Source: Clostridia bacterium
GTDB taxonomy: Bacteria; Bacillota; Clostridia; Christensenellales; Aristaeellaceae
NCBI GenBank assembly: GCA_017521565.1
Contig: JAFXCE010000144.1
Span: 1-64,000, forward strand
Reading direction: 5' to 3'
DNA length: 64,000 bases
In this document: positions 1 through 8,284 of the stretch, in pieces
Layout: every line of letters starts with the position of its first letter
Position numbering within the stretch: position 1 is the first letter of the stretch
Made by a program: the position numbers and the translations under genes
The notes under the pieces: generated by a model
What the model saw: the letters and a program-made list of their open reading frames with translations, nothing else
Told to the model about the DNA's origin: nothing
Database searches by the model: none

Positions 1-378
1 ACCGGGCCAGTCGCGCCGACAGGACCCGTCGCGCCGGTCGGTCCCACCGGGCCGGTCGCACCCACCGCGCCGGTTGCGCCAACCGGGCCAGTCGCGCCGG
101 TCGGTCCCACCGGGCCGGTCGCACCCACCGGGCCAGTCGCGCCGACAGGTCCAGTCGCGCCGGTCGGTCCTACCGGGCCAGTCGCCCCCACCGGACCAGT
201 CGCGCCGACAGGACCCGTCGCGCCGGTCGGACCTACCGGGCCGGTCGCACCCACCGGGCCAGTCGCACCGACAGGACCCGTTGCGCCTGTCGGCCCCACC
301 GGGCCAGTTGCACCTACCGGGCCAGTCGCACCTACCGGGCCAGTCGCACCTGTTGCGCCTGTAGCGCCCGTTGCACCG
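1..378. repeat. 63-bp tandem repeat inside the collagen-like gene
   Basis: Near-identical 63-bp (21-residue) units begin at about 1, 64, 127, 190, 253 and 316, seen by the recurring ACCGGGCCAGTCGC start. The repeat encodes seven Gly-X-Y triplets, so unit gain or loss stays in frame and could change filament length between strains. Confidence 0.85.
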
Positions 379-734
379 ACAGGCCCAGTCGCACCTGTTG
401 CGCCGGCAGCACCTGTAGCGCCAGTCGCGCCGATGGGACCCTGTGCGCCCTGCGGTCCTTGCGGGCCGACGGGGCCTGTTATGCCGATGGGTCCCTGCGG
501 CCCCTGAGGACCGACGGGACCCTGCGGGCCTGTGGGACCGATCTGGCAGGCTGGATTGGTTGTGCATCCGCAGCCGTTGCTGCATTCATAGCCGTTGCTG
601 TATTCACAGCCATTGCTGCGTTCACAGCCATTGCTGCGTTCATAGCCGTTGTTGTTGCAGCCGTTATTGCCGCAGTTTCCACAGCCCCAGCGTCCCTGAC
701 CGCGTCCTTCCTGATTGGCGATGAAAAATGGCAA
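1..734 (-). CDS. Collagen-like Gly-X-Thr repeat protein (partial, C-terminus off window)
   Basis: Read on the minus strand, the frame gives an N-terminal head rich in Cys, Asn and Gly (NGC, NGYEC, GCGCTTN patterns, about residues 18-60). It is followed by uninterrupted Gly-X-Y triplets, mostly GPT, GAT and GPV. This is the layout of BclA-like exosporium/spore-surface collagen-like proteins, whose Thr residues are commonly glycosylated. The start chosen is TTG at 734, six bases after an AAAGAGGTG ribosome-binding site; no in-frame ATG exists upstream. The gene runs off the left edge, so the C-terminal trimerisation domain is not seen. It is divergent from a glycosyltransferase. Spore-surface location is inferred from composition and promoter. 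Confidence 0.85.
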   Translation of the reverse strand, partial: MPFFIANQEGRGQGRWGCGNCGNNGCNNNGYERSNGCERSNGCEYSNGYECSNGCGCTTNPACQIGPTGPQGPVGPQGPQGPIGITGPVGPQGPQGAQGPIGATGATGAAGATGATGPVGATGATGATGATGPVGATGPVGATGPVGPTGATGPVGATGPVGATGPVGPTGATGPVGATGPVGATGPVGPTGATGPVGATGPVGATGPVGPTGATGPVGATGAVGATGPVGPTGATGPVGATGP

Positions 735-780
735 AAGCAACACCTCTTTCTGAAAATGAGCATGGGAGACGAAAGAGTGG

Positions 781-832
781 AACTTGTTTTCCGCTCTCTG
801 GCATACTCTATGCCAGGCAGTCGGATGATGTG
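781..832. promoter_or_regulatory. Divergent sigma-K-type promoters sharing an inverted repeat
   Basis: A perfect inverted repeat with 8-bp arms and a 3-bp spacer lies at 798-816. On the minus strand it reads CATAGAGTA (812-804), with CACA 16 bases upstream (832-829). On the plus strand it reads CATACTCTA (802-810), with AACT 17 bases upstream (781-784). Both -10 elements fit the sigma-K pattern CATAnnnTA, and the minus-strand -35 fits mACm well. Mother-cell expression of both flanking genes is inferred. Confidence 0.55.
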
Positions 833-854
833 CAGGAATCGGAGGGATGCTGCT

Positions 855-1928
855 GTGGAATTGTCGCTTTGCATGATCGTAAAAAACGAAGAGAAGAGCC
901 TGGGCGCATGTCTTGAAAGCGTGAAGGATGCGGTGGATGAGATTGTGATTGTGGACACGGGATCATCGGACGGAACGAAGGCAGTTGCGGCGCGATATAC
1001 GGATCGGGTTCTGGACGTCACGTGGACGGATGACTTTTCTGCTGCGCGCAACGCATCGATGGAGGCGGCGACAAAGCCGTTCATCCTCTGGCTTGATGCG
1101 GATGATGTGCTTGATCCGCCGGAATCGGAAAAGCTCGCGGCACTGAAAGCGCGGCTTGGCGATCATGTGGATGCGGTGATGATGCCGTATCATTATGGCT
1201 TTTCGCCGGATGGTTCGCCCGCGCTTGTCTTTGACCGGGAACGGATTGTCCGCCGCGCAGCCGGGTTTGCATTTGAAGGCGCGGTGCACGAGGTGATGGC
1301 TGTTTCCGGGCATGTGATCCGCGAGGAAATCATAGTCCGGCATACGGGAAGCCATGGGGAAAGCAGCAACCGGAGAAATCTTGCGATCTACCGGCGGCTG
1401 CTTGAGCGGGGAACGCCGATGACGGCGCGGGACTGGTATTACTATGCACGGGAACTGAAAAGCGCAGGAGAATATGCGGAAGCGCTGAACGCATTCGATC
1501 GCTTTTTGGCCATGGATGGATGGCTTGAAAACAGGCTGGATGCGCAGATCGGGAAAGGCGAGTGCCATAGAGCGCTGGGCGACGGCCATGCGGCCAAAGC
1601 GGCGTATTTCACCGCAATGGCGCAGGGAACGCCGCGGGCAGAGGCGCTTTGCGCCATGGGCGAATGCCTGCTGGAAGAGGGAAATCTGCCTGCGGCGGCA
1701 TTCTGGTATCGCGCTGCGCTGCAGTGCGACCTTCCGGCGGATCCGCGCGCGTTTGTTTTTCCGGATGCGTATGGCTATGTGCCGCTGATGCAGCTTTGCG
1801 TCATCTATGATCGCCTTGGCGATTCTGCGCGCGCTTCACGGATGAACGAGCAGGCGCTGCTTCTGCATCCGGGGGATGCGGCGGCCCTGTCAAATCGCGC
1901 ATACTTTGCGCAGCGGCTCAAAGAATAG
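855..1928 (+). CDS. Family 2 glycosyltransferase with C-terminal TPR-like region
   Basis: The N-terminus [11 protein letters not shown], the DTGSSDGT motif (about residues 34-41) and WLDADD (79-84, metal/nucleotide-sugar binding) identify a GT-A fold family 2 enzyme. It transfers a sugar from a nucleotide sugar. The last 170 residues are helical, TPR-like repeats. The start is GTG at 855, eight bases after GGAGGG; longer open sequence upstream overlaps the divergent promoter and the antisense of the collagen gene, so it is not coding. Its position next to a collagen-like protein suggests it decorates the Thr-rich repeats on the spore surface (inference). Length 357 aa. Confidence 0.85.
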   Translation: MELSLCMIVKNEEKSLGACLESVKDAVDEIVIVDTGSSDGTKAVAARYTDRVLDVTWTDDFSAARNASMEAATKPFILWLDADDVLDPPESEKLAALKARLGDHVDAVMMPYHYGFSPDGSPALVFDRERIVRRAAGFAFEGAVHEVMAVSGHVIREEIIVRHTGSHGESSNRRNLAIYRRLLERGTPMTARDWYYYARELKSAGEYAEALNAFDRFLAMDGWLENRLDAQIGKGECHRALGDGHAAKAAYFTAMAQGTPRAEALCAMGECLLEEGNLPAAAFWYRAALQCDLPADPRAFVFPDAYGYVPLMQLCVIYDRLGDSARASRMNEQALLLHPGDAAALSNRAYFAQRLKE

Positions 1929-1990
1929 GGGAGAAAAAACAGAGCAGACAGGGGGCGTAAGCGACGAAAAGATGGGCGGCAGGGCTTTTC

Positions 1991-3073
1991 ATGGCTCTGA
2001 TTTTTATGTATAATCAAGTTGGAAGCTTAGCGCAGGGCGAAAGCAGCGCGAAGGCGGCCTGCATCATGGAGATGGAAACGGGCCGTGTGCTGTTTTCGTG
2101 CAGGATGCATGACAGGCTGCCAATGGCATCGACGACGAAGGTGATGACCGCGCTGCTGGCCATTGAACTGGGGGATCCGGACAGCGAAGTGACATGTTCT
2201 CAAAATGCATATGGCGTGCCGGGAACATCGATCTACCTTCAGGCGGGCGAGACGCTTCCCCTGCGGGAGATGCTGCTGGGGCTGATGCTTGCCAGCGGAA
2301 ATGACGCGGCGGTGGCGATTGCCGAGCATATCGGCGGAAGCACGGCGCAGTTCGTCTCGCTGATGAACGAGCGTGCACGGCGCATTGGCGCGGTGAATAC
2401 GCATTTTGCCAACCCGCACGGACTGCCGGACGACACGCACTATACCACGGCGTATGATCTTGCGCTCATTGCGCGGGAAGCGATGAAAAATGATGCGTTC
2501 CGTGAGCTTGTATCCACGCAGAGGGCAAGCATTCCATGGGAAGGGCGGACGTACAAGCGCCAGCTGAACAACAAGAACAAGCTGCTTTCTTCCTATGCGG
2601 GCGCGACGGGGATCAAAACGGGATACACCAGCAAGGCCGGGCGCTGTCTGGTCTTTGGCGCGATGCGGGAAAATATGGAGCTGGTCGGCTGTGTACTGGG
2701 CTGCGGGGACTGGTTTGACGAGGCGGCGCGGCTGATGGACGGCTGCTACGAGACATATGCCATGACGCGCGTGCTGGGGCCTACGATCAGCGCAGGGCGC
2801 ATCGCGGTCACGGAAGGAAAAAAGGACGTCGTGAGCATGTGCGTGATGGGGGAACTGAGTGTTCCGCTCAGCGTGGGCGAGTCGGCGCAGGTGGTGCTGG
2901 ATGTGCCCAAGGCTGTGCGTGCGCCGGTGTATCCGGGCATGCATCTGGGTACGGCAAGGCTGGTTGCCGGCGGTCAGGTGTATGGCACGTGCGAGGTGGT
3001 TGCCGGCGGACGCGTGGACAGCGACAGGATCACGATGGATGTGCGCCGGATTATGGCGCGTTGGATATTATAA
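1991..3073 (+). CDS. D-alanyl-D-alanine carboxypeptidase (PBP5/DacA-DacF family) lacking a clear signal peptide
   Basis: Serine peptidase S11: SxxK as STTK (S47-K50), SGN at 102-104 and KTG at 209-211, followed by a C-terminal beta domain. It trims the terminal D-Ala of peptidoglycan stem peptides outside the membrane. Relatives carry an N-terminal signal peptide of about 25 residues. Here the frame is closed by TAA at 1958, and the only usable starts (1991 or 2006) leave about 20 residues before the mature domain, without a charged n-region or a long hydrophobic core. The C-terminal end shows no strong amphipathic anchor. The gene precedes the pseudouridine synthase by 13 bases and probably shares its transcript. 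Confidence 0.88.
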   Translation: MALIFMYNQVGSLAQGESSAKAACIMEMETGRVLFSCRMHDRLPMASTTKVMTALLAIELGDPDSEVTCSQNAYGVPGTSIYLQAGETLPLREMLLGLMLASGNDAAVAIAEHIGGSTAQFVSLMNERARRIGAVNTHFANPHGLPDDTHYTTAYDLALIAREAMKNDAFRELVSTQRASIPWEGRTYKRQLNNKNKLLSSYAGATGIKTGYTSKAGRCLVFGAMRENMELVGCVLGCGDWFDEAARLMDGCYETYAMTRVLGPTISAGRIAVTEGKKDVVSMCVMGELSVPLSVGESAQVVLDVPKAVRAPVYPGMHLGTARLVAGGQVYGTCEVVAGGRVDSDRITMDVRRIMARWIL

Positions 3074-3086
3074 AGGAGTATACGGC

Positions 3087-3797
3087 ATGAGACTTCAGAA
3101 ATACATGGCCATGTGCGGCGTTGCCGCGCGCAGAAAGTGCGAGGAGATCATTGCAAGCGGACGCGTCAGCGTCAACGGGCAGGTGATTACCGAGATGGGG
3201 ACGCAGGTGGAGGAGAGCGACATTGTCCTCGTGGACGGCGTGAGAATCAAGCCGGAGGAGGAAAAGCGCTATATTCTCTACCATAAGCCGGCGGGCGAGG
3301 TGACGACCGTCAGCGATGAAAAGGGCAGGGAGACGGTCATGGATCGCTTCCGCGATTTCCCGGTGCGCCTGTATCCTGTGGGCCGCCTTGACTATGACAG
3401 CGAGGGCCTGCTCCTTTTGACCAACGACGGTGAACTTGCGCAGCGGCTGACGCATCCGAGCTGCGAGGTGGATAAGGTATACCTTGCGCGCGTGACGGGA
3501 AACCCGAGCAACGAGGCGATTGAGCGTATGCGCCGGGGCGTATACATGGAAGGTGACGAGCGCAAGACCTATCCCGCAGAGGTGCGCGTCGTACGCGATG
3601 AGAGCCTGTTTTCGGATATCCTCGTGACGATTCACGAGGGGCGCAACCGTCAGGTGCGCAGGATGTTTGATGCGGTGGGGCATAAGGTGCTGCTGCTGCG
3701 CCGGGTTCGCTTCGGCCCGCTGGAGCTGGGCAGCCTGCGCCGCGGGGAATGGCGCGAGCTGGACAGCTTTGAGATTGAGCGCCTGCATGGCCTGTAA
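3087..3797 (+). CDS. rluB: RluB/RsuA-family rRNA pseudouridine synthase
   Basis: An N-terminal S4 RNA-binding domain (RLQKYMAMCGVAARRKCEE, then SGRVSVNGQ) is followed by the RsuA/RluB catalytic domain. The active-site stretch is GRLDYDSEGLLLLTNDG, whose first Asp is the nucleophile, with GRNRQVRRM near the end. It converts a uridine of ribosomal RNA to pseudouridine. The start is ATG 3087 after AAAGGAG, which overlaps the upstream stop. Length 236 aa is normal for the family. Whether it acts on 23S (RluB) or 16S (RsuA) is not decidable by eye; RluB is the usual Bacillota assignment. Confidence 0.9.
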   Translation: MRLQKYMAMCGVAARRKCEEIIASGRVSVNGQVITEMGTQVEESDIVLVDGVRIKPEEEKRYILYHKPAGEVTTVSDEKGRETVMDRFRDFPVRLYPVGRLDYDSEGLLLLTNDGELAQRLTHPSCEVDKVYLARVTGNPSNEAIERMRRGVYMEGDERKTYPAEVRVVRDESLFSDILVTIHEGRNRQVRRMFDAVGHKVLLLRRVRFGPLELGSLRRGEWRELDSFEIERLHGL

Positions 3798-3851
3798 GCA
3801 TCGCAGAAAAGCAAAAAGACAATCCTAGTGAAAGACAGAAGAGGTGACAGG

Positions 3852-6662
3852 ATGAAGAGCGATCTGACCTGCCCGGTAGAGATCACAAAGGTGACGGTGA
3901 ACCGGGAAGCGCGCGATACCAAAGAGAGTGAGCAGATTGTCTGTCTCATCGAGTTTTTCAATCTGTCTGAAAAGGTCATTGACAGCCTTCAGATGAACAT
4001 CATCTGCTTTGATCCGGAGGGGACCCGGCTTGGCGGCAGGCTGGTCCGCTCTGCGGCCAGGGGAGAGGCGCGCGCACATTTTTCCGGCACGTTTATGCCG
4101 GAGCATGTCGACGGCGCGGTGCGCGTGGAGGCTGCGGTAGAAAAGGTCTGGTATGCCGACGGCGTGGTCTGGCGGCGCGAGGATCGCAATGTGCGCGAAT
4201 ACACGCCCAACACGCTGAGCGAGGGTCGTGAACTCGACCGTCTGCGCGCTGTTGCCGGGCCGGATGCGGCGGGCTATGCGCGGGAGGACGATATCGTCTG
4301 GCTGTGCGTCTGCGGCAGGGCGAACCGCACGAGCGACGACAAGTGCCTTCGCTGCGAACGCGAACGCGAACAGGTGCTCAGGGATTACTGCTTTGCCGCG
4401 ATCGATGCGACGGCGGGCAGGAAGGAGCGCGAGCTGGAGGAGCAGACGAAGGATACGCTGCGCCGCTCCAGCGAAGCGACCGTTGTGGAACAGACGGAAA
4501 TCCTCAAGAAGAGCAAAAGGCGCAGAAAGCGCATGAAAGCCGTGGTTGCGCTGCTGGCGTTTGCTGCGCTGGCGCTGGCGATGGCGCGCTGGGGCGTGCC
4601 CTATGGCGCATGCTGGTATGCGCAGCGGCAGATGGACGACGGCAAGCTGGCGGACGCGAAGCAGATCTTCATGTTCGTTGACGCGTATTGGCCGGGCATG
4701 CTGGATGCGGGCAGCCGCGCGCAGCTGGCTGAGGAAAAGATCATCGAAGGCCTGATTGCCGCGGGCAGCGATATTCAGCTTGAGGAGGCGGCAAAGCGCG
4801 CAAAGGAGCTGGATACTGCCGCTGCGCCGGCGCTTTACGAACAGGCCATGCTCCTGCGCGCGCAGGGGATGATCGACGCTGGCGATACGGACGGCGCGGA
4901 GGCGCTGCTTGGCGCGATGAAAGAGAGCGAAGCGGCGAAGGCCATGCACATGGCCCTGATTTACGACATCGCCATGGCGGCGCGCGAACGGGTTGAGTAT
5001 CCTGCGGCGATCGCGCGGTTTGAGTCGCTGGGGGATTATCAGGACGCAAGGCTTCAGAAGGAAGAAGCGATTTATGACTACGGCCGACAGCTGATGCGCG
5101 AAGGCGAATATCAGCTGGCGCATGAGCAGCTGCTGCTGGTTTCGGGCAAGCGCGACGCGATTGCGCTCATTCGTCAGTGCCGCTATGCCATTGCGTTAAG
5201 CCATCAGGAAAACGGAGATTATATCGCGGCGGCGGATCTGTTTGATACGCTGGGCGTATATGAAGAGGCCGAAACGCGCGCGGCCATCTGCCGCTATACG
5301 GCGGGCATGAATGCGCTGGAGGCAGGTTCGCTGGAGATTGCGGCAAAGCAGCTGAAGCTGGCGGGCGATTATGAGGATGCGCCGGCGCGATTTGCCGACG
5401 CTGCCTTTACGCTGGGCTGCACTGCGCTTGAAAACAAGGAATACGAGACGGCCATCGAATGGCTGGGCCAGCTGAAGCGCGAGGGCGAGGCGGGCGATGC
5501 ACTTGACAGGGCGACCTATGCGTATGCACTGGAGCTTGAGGCTGCGGGCAAGAAAGAGCAGGCTGCGCTGGAGTTTGCGTCGCTTGGCGGCTATGAGGAT
5601 GCGGAAGAGCGGGCAAAGGCGCTTGAATATGCGCTGGCCTGCGAAGAAATGGAAGCAGAGCCGGAAAGCGCGCTGGGCCGCTTTGAGGGTCTGGGCGATT
5701 ATAAAGACGCTGAAAAGATGGCGCTTTCCTGCCGGTATCAGATGGCGAGGAACCTGTATGCAGCGGGCGAATATGAAGCTGCACTGCAGGCCTTTGAATC
5801 CCTTGGCGACTACGGGGACGCCGCAGGCCAGGCGCGCCGCAGCCGCTATGCGCTGGCGGGCGAGCGATTTGCGCAGCGGGAGTATGAAGCCGCAGCAGCG
5901 CTGTTTGAGGCGTGCGGCGCATACCTTGACAGCGAAGACCGCGCCATGCGCGCGCACTATGAGCAGGCGGCTGCGCTGGAAGCAACCGGAGAGTATGCGC
6001 AGGCATCCGAAGAATTCGCTGCACTGGGCAGCTACGAGGATGCCAAGCTGCGCGTGAAGCAGAACGAGGATGCATGGCTCAAGGCGGCGTACCAGAGTGC
6101 GCGCCTTGACAGCGAGCTGGGCGATTACGAGAGCGTGATCAGGGAGCTTGCGCCGCTTTGGAAAAGCGAACTGCCGGAGCGTTATGCGCAGGTGAAGGAG
6201 ATGTATATCTCTGCTTGCCTCAACAGAGCGAAGGAACTCACCGATCAGGGCAAGCCGTTTGAGGCGCTTGACATGCTGGAGAGCATCAAGGACGTCAGCA
6301 AGCCGGCGAAGAGCATGCTGGATGCGTATGTCTACCGGATTGTCGGCCGATGGAAGGACAAAAAAGGCGTGGAGTACGTTTTCCGCAGGGACGGCACCTG
6401 TGCCGTCGCGGGAGAGGAAATGTACTTTGGCGGCAGCGGCTATGAGATCACCATGGGCAGCGAGCCGTATCCGACGCGCAGAGCGTATGGCATTGTCAGC
6501 CTGAAGAATAAGACGCTGACGGTCAAGGACGCGGCGTCCGGCGCCAATATCCGCCTCAATTATGTTGGCGAGTCGACGCCGCCTGCCGCTGCGCCAGCCG
6601 AGGCCACGGCAGCGGAAGCGACGCCTTCTCAGGCGGAGAGCGAAACGAAAACCGAGGAATAA
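3852..6662 (+). CDS. Large zinc-ribbon, single-TM protein with repeated LGDYxDA helical units
   Basis: Not recognised as a named gene. Residues 1-145 look like a beta-rich domain. A short zinc ribbon (CxC and CxxC around residues 150-170) precedes a charged linker and one transmembrane helix (about 228-250). From about 255 to 800 there are a dozen or so TPR-like units ending in F-x-x-L-G-x-Y-x-D-A, each followed by a conserved Tyr. The C-terminal part (about 830-905) looks like a small beta domain, and the tail is Ala/Glu/Thr-rich. Start 3852 is preferred over 3828 because AGAGGTGA sits just before it. It is followed at 3 bases by the NusG-II gene. It may be a membrane scaffold; function unknown. 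Confidence 0.75.
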   Translation: MKSDLTCPVEITKVTVNREARDTKESEQIVCLIEFFNLSEKVIDSLQMNIICFDPEGTRLGGRLVRSAARGEARAHFSGTFMPEHVDGAVRVEAAVEKVWYADGVVWRREDRNVREYTPNTLSEGRELDRLRAVAGPDAAGYAREDDIVWLCVCGRANRTSDDKCLRCEREREQVLRDYCFAAIDATAGRKERELEEQTKDTLRRSSEATVVEQTEILKKSKRRRKRMKAVVALLAFAALALAMARWGVPYGACWYAQRQMDDGKLADAKQIFMFVDAYWPGMLDAGSRAQLAEEKIIEGLIAAGSDIQLEEAAKRAKELDTAAAPALYEQAMLLRAQGMIDAGDTDGAEALLGAMKESEAAKAMHMALIYDIAMAARERVEYPAAIARFESLGDYQDARLQKEEAIYDYGRQLMREGEYQLAHEQLLLVSGKRDAIALIRQCRYAIALSHQENGDYIAAADLFDTLGVYEEAETRAAICRYTAGMNALEAGSLEIAAKQLKLAGDYEDAPARFADAAFTLGCTALENKEYETAIEWLGQLKREGEAGDALDRATYAYALELEAAGKKEQAALEFASLGGYEDAEERAKALEYALACEEMEAEPESALGRFEGLGDYKDAEKMALSCRYQMARNLYAAGEYEAALQAFESLGDYGDAAGQARRSRYALAGERFAQREYEAAAALFEACGAYLDSEDRAMRAHYEQAAALEATGEYAQASEEFAALGSYEDAKLRVKQNEDAWLKAAYQSARLDSELGDYESVIRELAPLWKSELPERYAQVKEMYISACLNRAKELTDQGKPFEALDMLESIKDVSKPAKSMLDAYVYRIVGRWKDKKGVEYVFRRDGTCAVAGEEMYFGGSGYEITMGSEPYPTRRAYGIVSLKNKTLTVKDAASGANIRLNYVGESTPPAAAPAEATAAEATPSQAESETKTEE

Positions 6663-6665
6663 ACC

Positions 6666-7046
6666 GTGAAGAAGAAAGACGCTATCATCATCCTTGCCGC
6701 GCTGCTGGCGGCGCTTGCGCTGTATCTCGTTTCCCAGATTTCCCTTGGCACGAAGGCCTCCACGGTTGTCGTGCTTCAGGATGGCGAGGTGCTCATGCGT
6801 CGTCCGCTGGCGATAGAGGATGAGTATGAAATCCGGCAGGAGGATGGCTCCGTCAACGTGATCGCTGTCGAGGGCGGCGCGGTCTATATGAAGGAAGCGA
6901 ACTGCCGCGACGGGCTGTGCATCCGTCAGGGAAAAATGAAAAATGCTGCAAAGACGATTGTCTGCCTGCCGCATAAGCTGGTGGTGCAGATGGAGGGCGA
7001 CGCGCCCGCAAGCGACAACAGCGATCTTGACGTGATCATCCAGTAA
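6666..7046 (+). CDS. NusG domain II-containing membrane-anchored protein
   Basis: One N-terminal transmembrane helix (residues 6-26) is followed by a small extracytoplasmic beta domain. It has the features of the stand-alone NusG domain II family: VYMKEANCRDGLCIRQG with a Cys pair, then TIVCLPHKLVV. GTG start. These proteins are common in Clostridia, often near Gx-transporter or ApbE-type genes; their role is not established. It follows the large repeat protein by 3 bases and precedes the acyltransferase by 18 bases. A paralogue lies at 60856-61518. Confidence 0.85.
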   Translation: MKKKDAIIILAALLAALALYLVSQISLGTKASTVVVLQDGEVLMRRPLAIEDEYEIRQEDGSVNVIAVEGGAVYMKEANCRDGLCIRQGKMKNAAKTIVCLPHKLVVQMEGDAPASDNSDLDVIIQ

Positions 7047-7064
7047 GCGCGAAAGGAAGAGGGC

Positions 7065-8282
7065 ATGAACCCGATCAAAAGATGGCTCCGCGACGCAAAG
7101 ACGCCGCCCAGCCTCAAATATGTGGATACCTGCGACGGCCTGCGCGTGATGGCGGTGACGATTGTTGCATGGTTTCATATCTGGCAGCAGTCCTGGCTGT
7201 TCCCGGGGCTGACGGTCTTTGGCAGGGAGATCAGCCTGGATCCGCTGGCCCGCTCGGGCTATATATGGGTCGATATGATGATTCTCATCAGCGGATTCTG
7301 CCTGTATCTGCCGTGGGCGCGCATGCGGTATCAGGGCGGCATGCGGCCGCATCCCATTGATTTTTACGCCAAAAGGCTGATGCGCATCCATCCGTCCTAC
7401 CTGCTGACGGTGGGCGTCATGTTTGCCGTTGCGCTTGCGACGAAGGCCTATTACACGAGGGAGCATATGATGCGCGATGTGCTGTCCCATCTGACGTACA
7501 CGCACATGTTCTTCTACGACGCCTATTATTCGTCCAATCTTGGCGGCGCGCTGTGGACGCTGGCGCTTGAGATGCAGTTTTATCTGCTCTTCCCGCTGAT
7601 TGCGCGCGCATTTTATAAAATGCCGGCGACGACGTTTGCTCTGATGACGGGAGCAGCGCTGGCCTTCCGAGGCTATGTCGGCGCGAATATCAAGGACATT
7701 GCGCTGTATTTTAATCAGCTTCCGGCTTATCTGGATACGTTTGCCATCGGCATGGCGGCGGCGTCTGTCCATGCATGGCTTGCTAAGAAGCGGCCCAATG
7801 CGTTTACGCGTATCTTCTGCAGCGCAGGCTGCATGCTGATGCTGCTGCTTTTGTGGAAGGTTGTGCGGCGTCAGGCGGGGAATCCGAATGTCGAAATGAT
7901 CCGTCTGGGTCAGATGAGCAACCGGCTGTCGATGGGGCTGCTGGGCGCGGGGCTGCTGGTGATGAGCGCAAACGCGGGTCTTGTTCTGCGCAGAATTCTG
8001 GGCAATCCGGTGACAAAGTTCCTTTCCGGCATTTCCCTCCAGTTTTATATCTGGCATCAGACCATCGCTGTGTGGCTTTTGCAGTACAGGATCATTCCCA
8101 GCGCTTACGAGTATCCCAATTATGACGGCGATCATGTCTGGCAGGTGCGCTATACGTTTGCCTGCTTTGCCGTTTCGATTCTCGTCGCCGCAGTGATCAC
8201 GTATGGCTTTGAGCGGCCTATTGGCCGCGCGCTGCAAAGGCGCTGGGATGCATGGCGCGCGCGCGGCAGGAAAGGAGCATGA
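7065..8282 (+). CDS. Acyltransferase family 3 integral membrane protein
   Basis: About ten hydrophobic segments, with the N-terminal signature CDGLRVMAVTIVAWFHIWQQ containing the family His in the first membrane helix. Later segments include GYIWVDMMILISGFCLY and a conserved RLMRIHPSYLL. Family members O-acylate cell-surface sugars or peptidoglycan, moving acyl groups across the membrane. The substrate cannot be told from sequence. The start at 7065 follows AGGAAGAGG. The last bases sit against the next gene, indicating coupling. Length 405 aa is usual. Confidence 0.88.
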   Translation: MNPIKRWLRDAKTPPSLKYVDTCDGLRVMAVTIVAWFHIWQQSWLFPGLTVFGREISLDPLARSGYIWVDMMILISGFCLYLPWARMRYQGGMRPHPIDFYAKRLMRIHPSYLLTVGVMFAVALATKAYYTREHMMRDVLSHLTYTHMFFYDAYYSSNLGGALWTLALEMQFYLLFPLIARAFYKMPATTFALMTGAALAFRGYVGANIKDIALYFNQLPAYLDTFAIGMAAASVHAWLAKKRPNAFTRIFCSAGCMLMLLLLWKVVRRQAGNPNVEMIRLGQMSNRLSMGLLGAGLLVMSANAGLVLRRILGNPVTKFLSGISLQFYIWHQTIAVWLLQYRIIPSAYEYPNYDGDHVWQVRYTFACFAVSILVAAVITYGFERPIGRALQRRWDAWRARGRKGA

Positions 8283-8284
8283 CC

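Noticed and set aside
1-540. Regularly spaced repeats that could suggest a CRISPR array or a plus-strand coding repeat
   Set aside because: There are no unique spacers; the period of 63 bp is all coding Gly-X-Y on the minus strand, and the plus-strand reading gives an Arg/Ser/Pro-rich sequence with no start signal.
5196-8237. Open minus-strand frame of about 1000 codons opposite the repeat protein, NusG-II and acyltransferase genes
   Set aside because: It spans three well-supported plus-strand genes, is Arg/His/Gln-rich without domains, and arises from codon bias in high-GC DNA.
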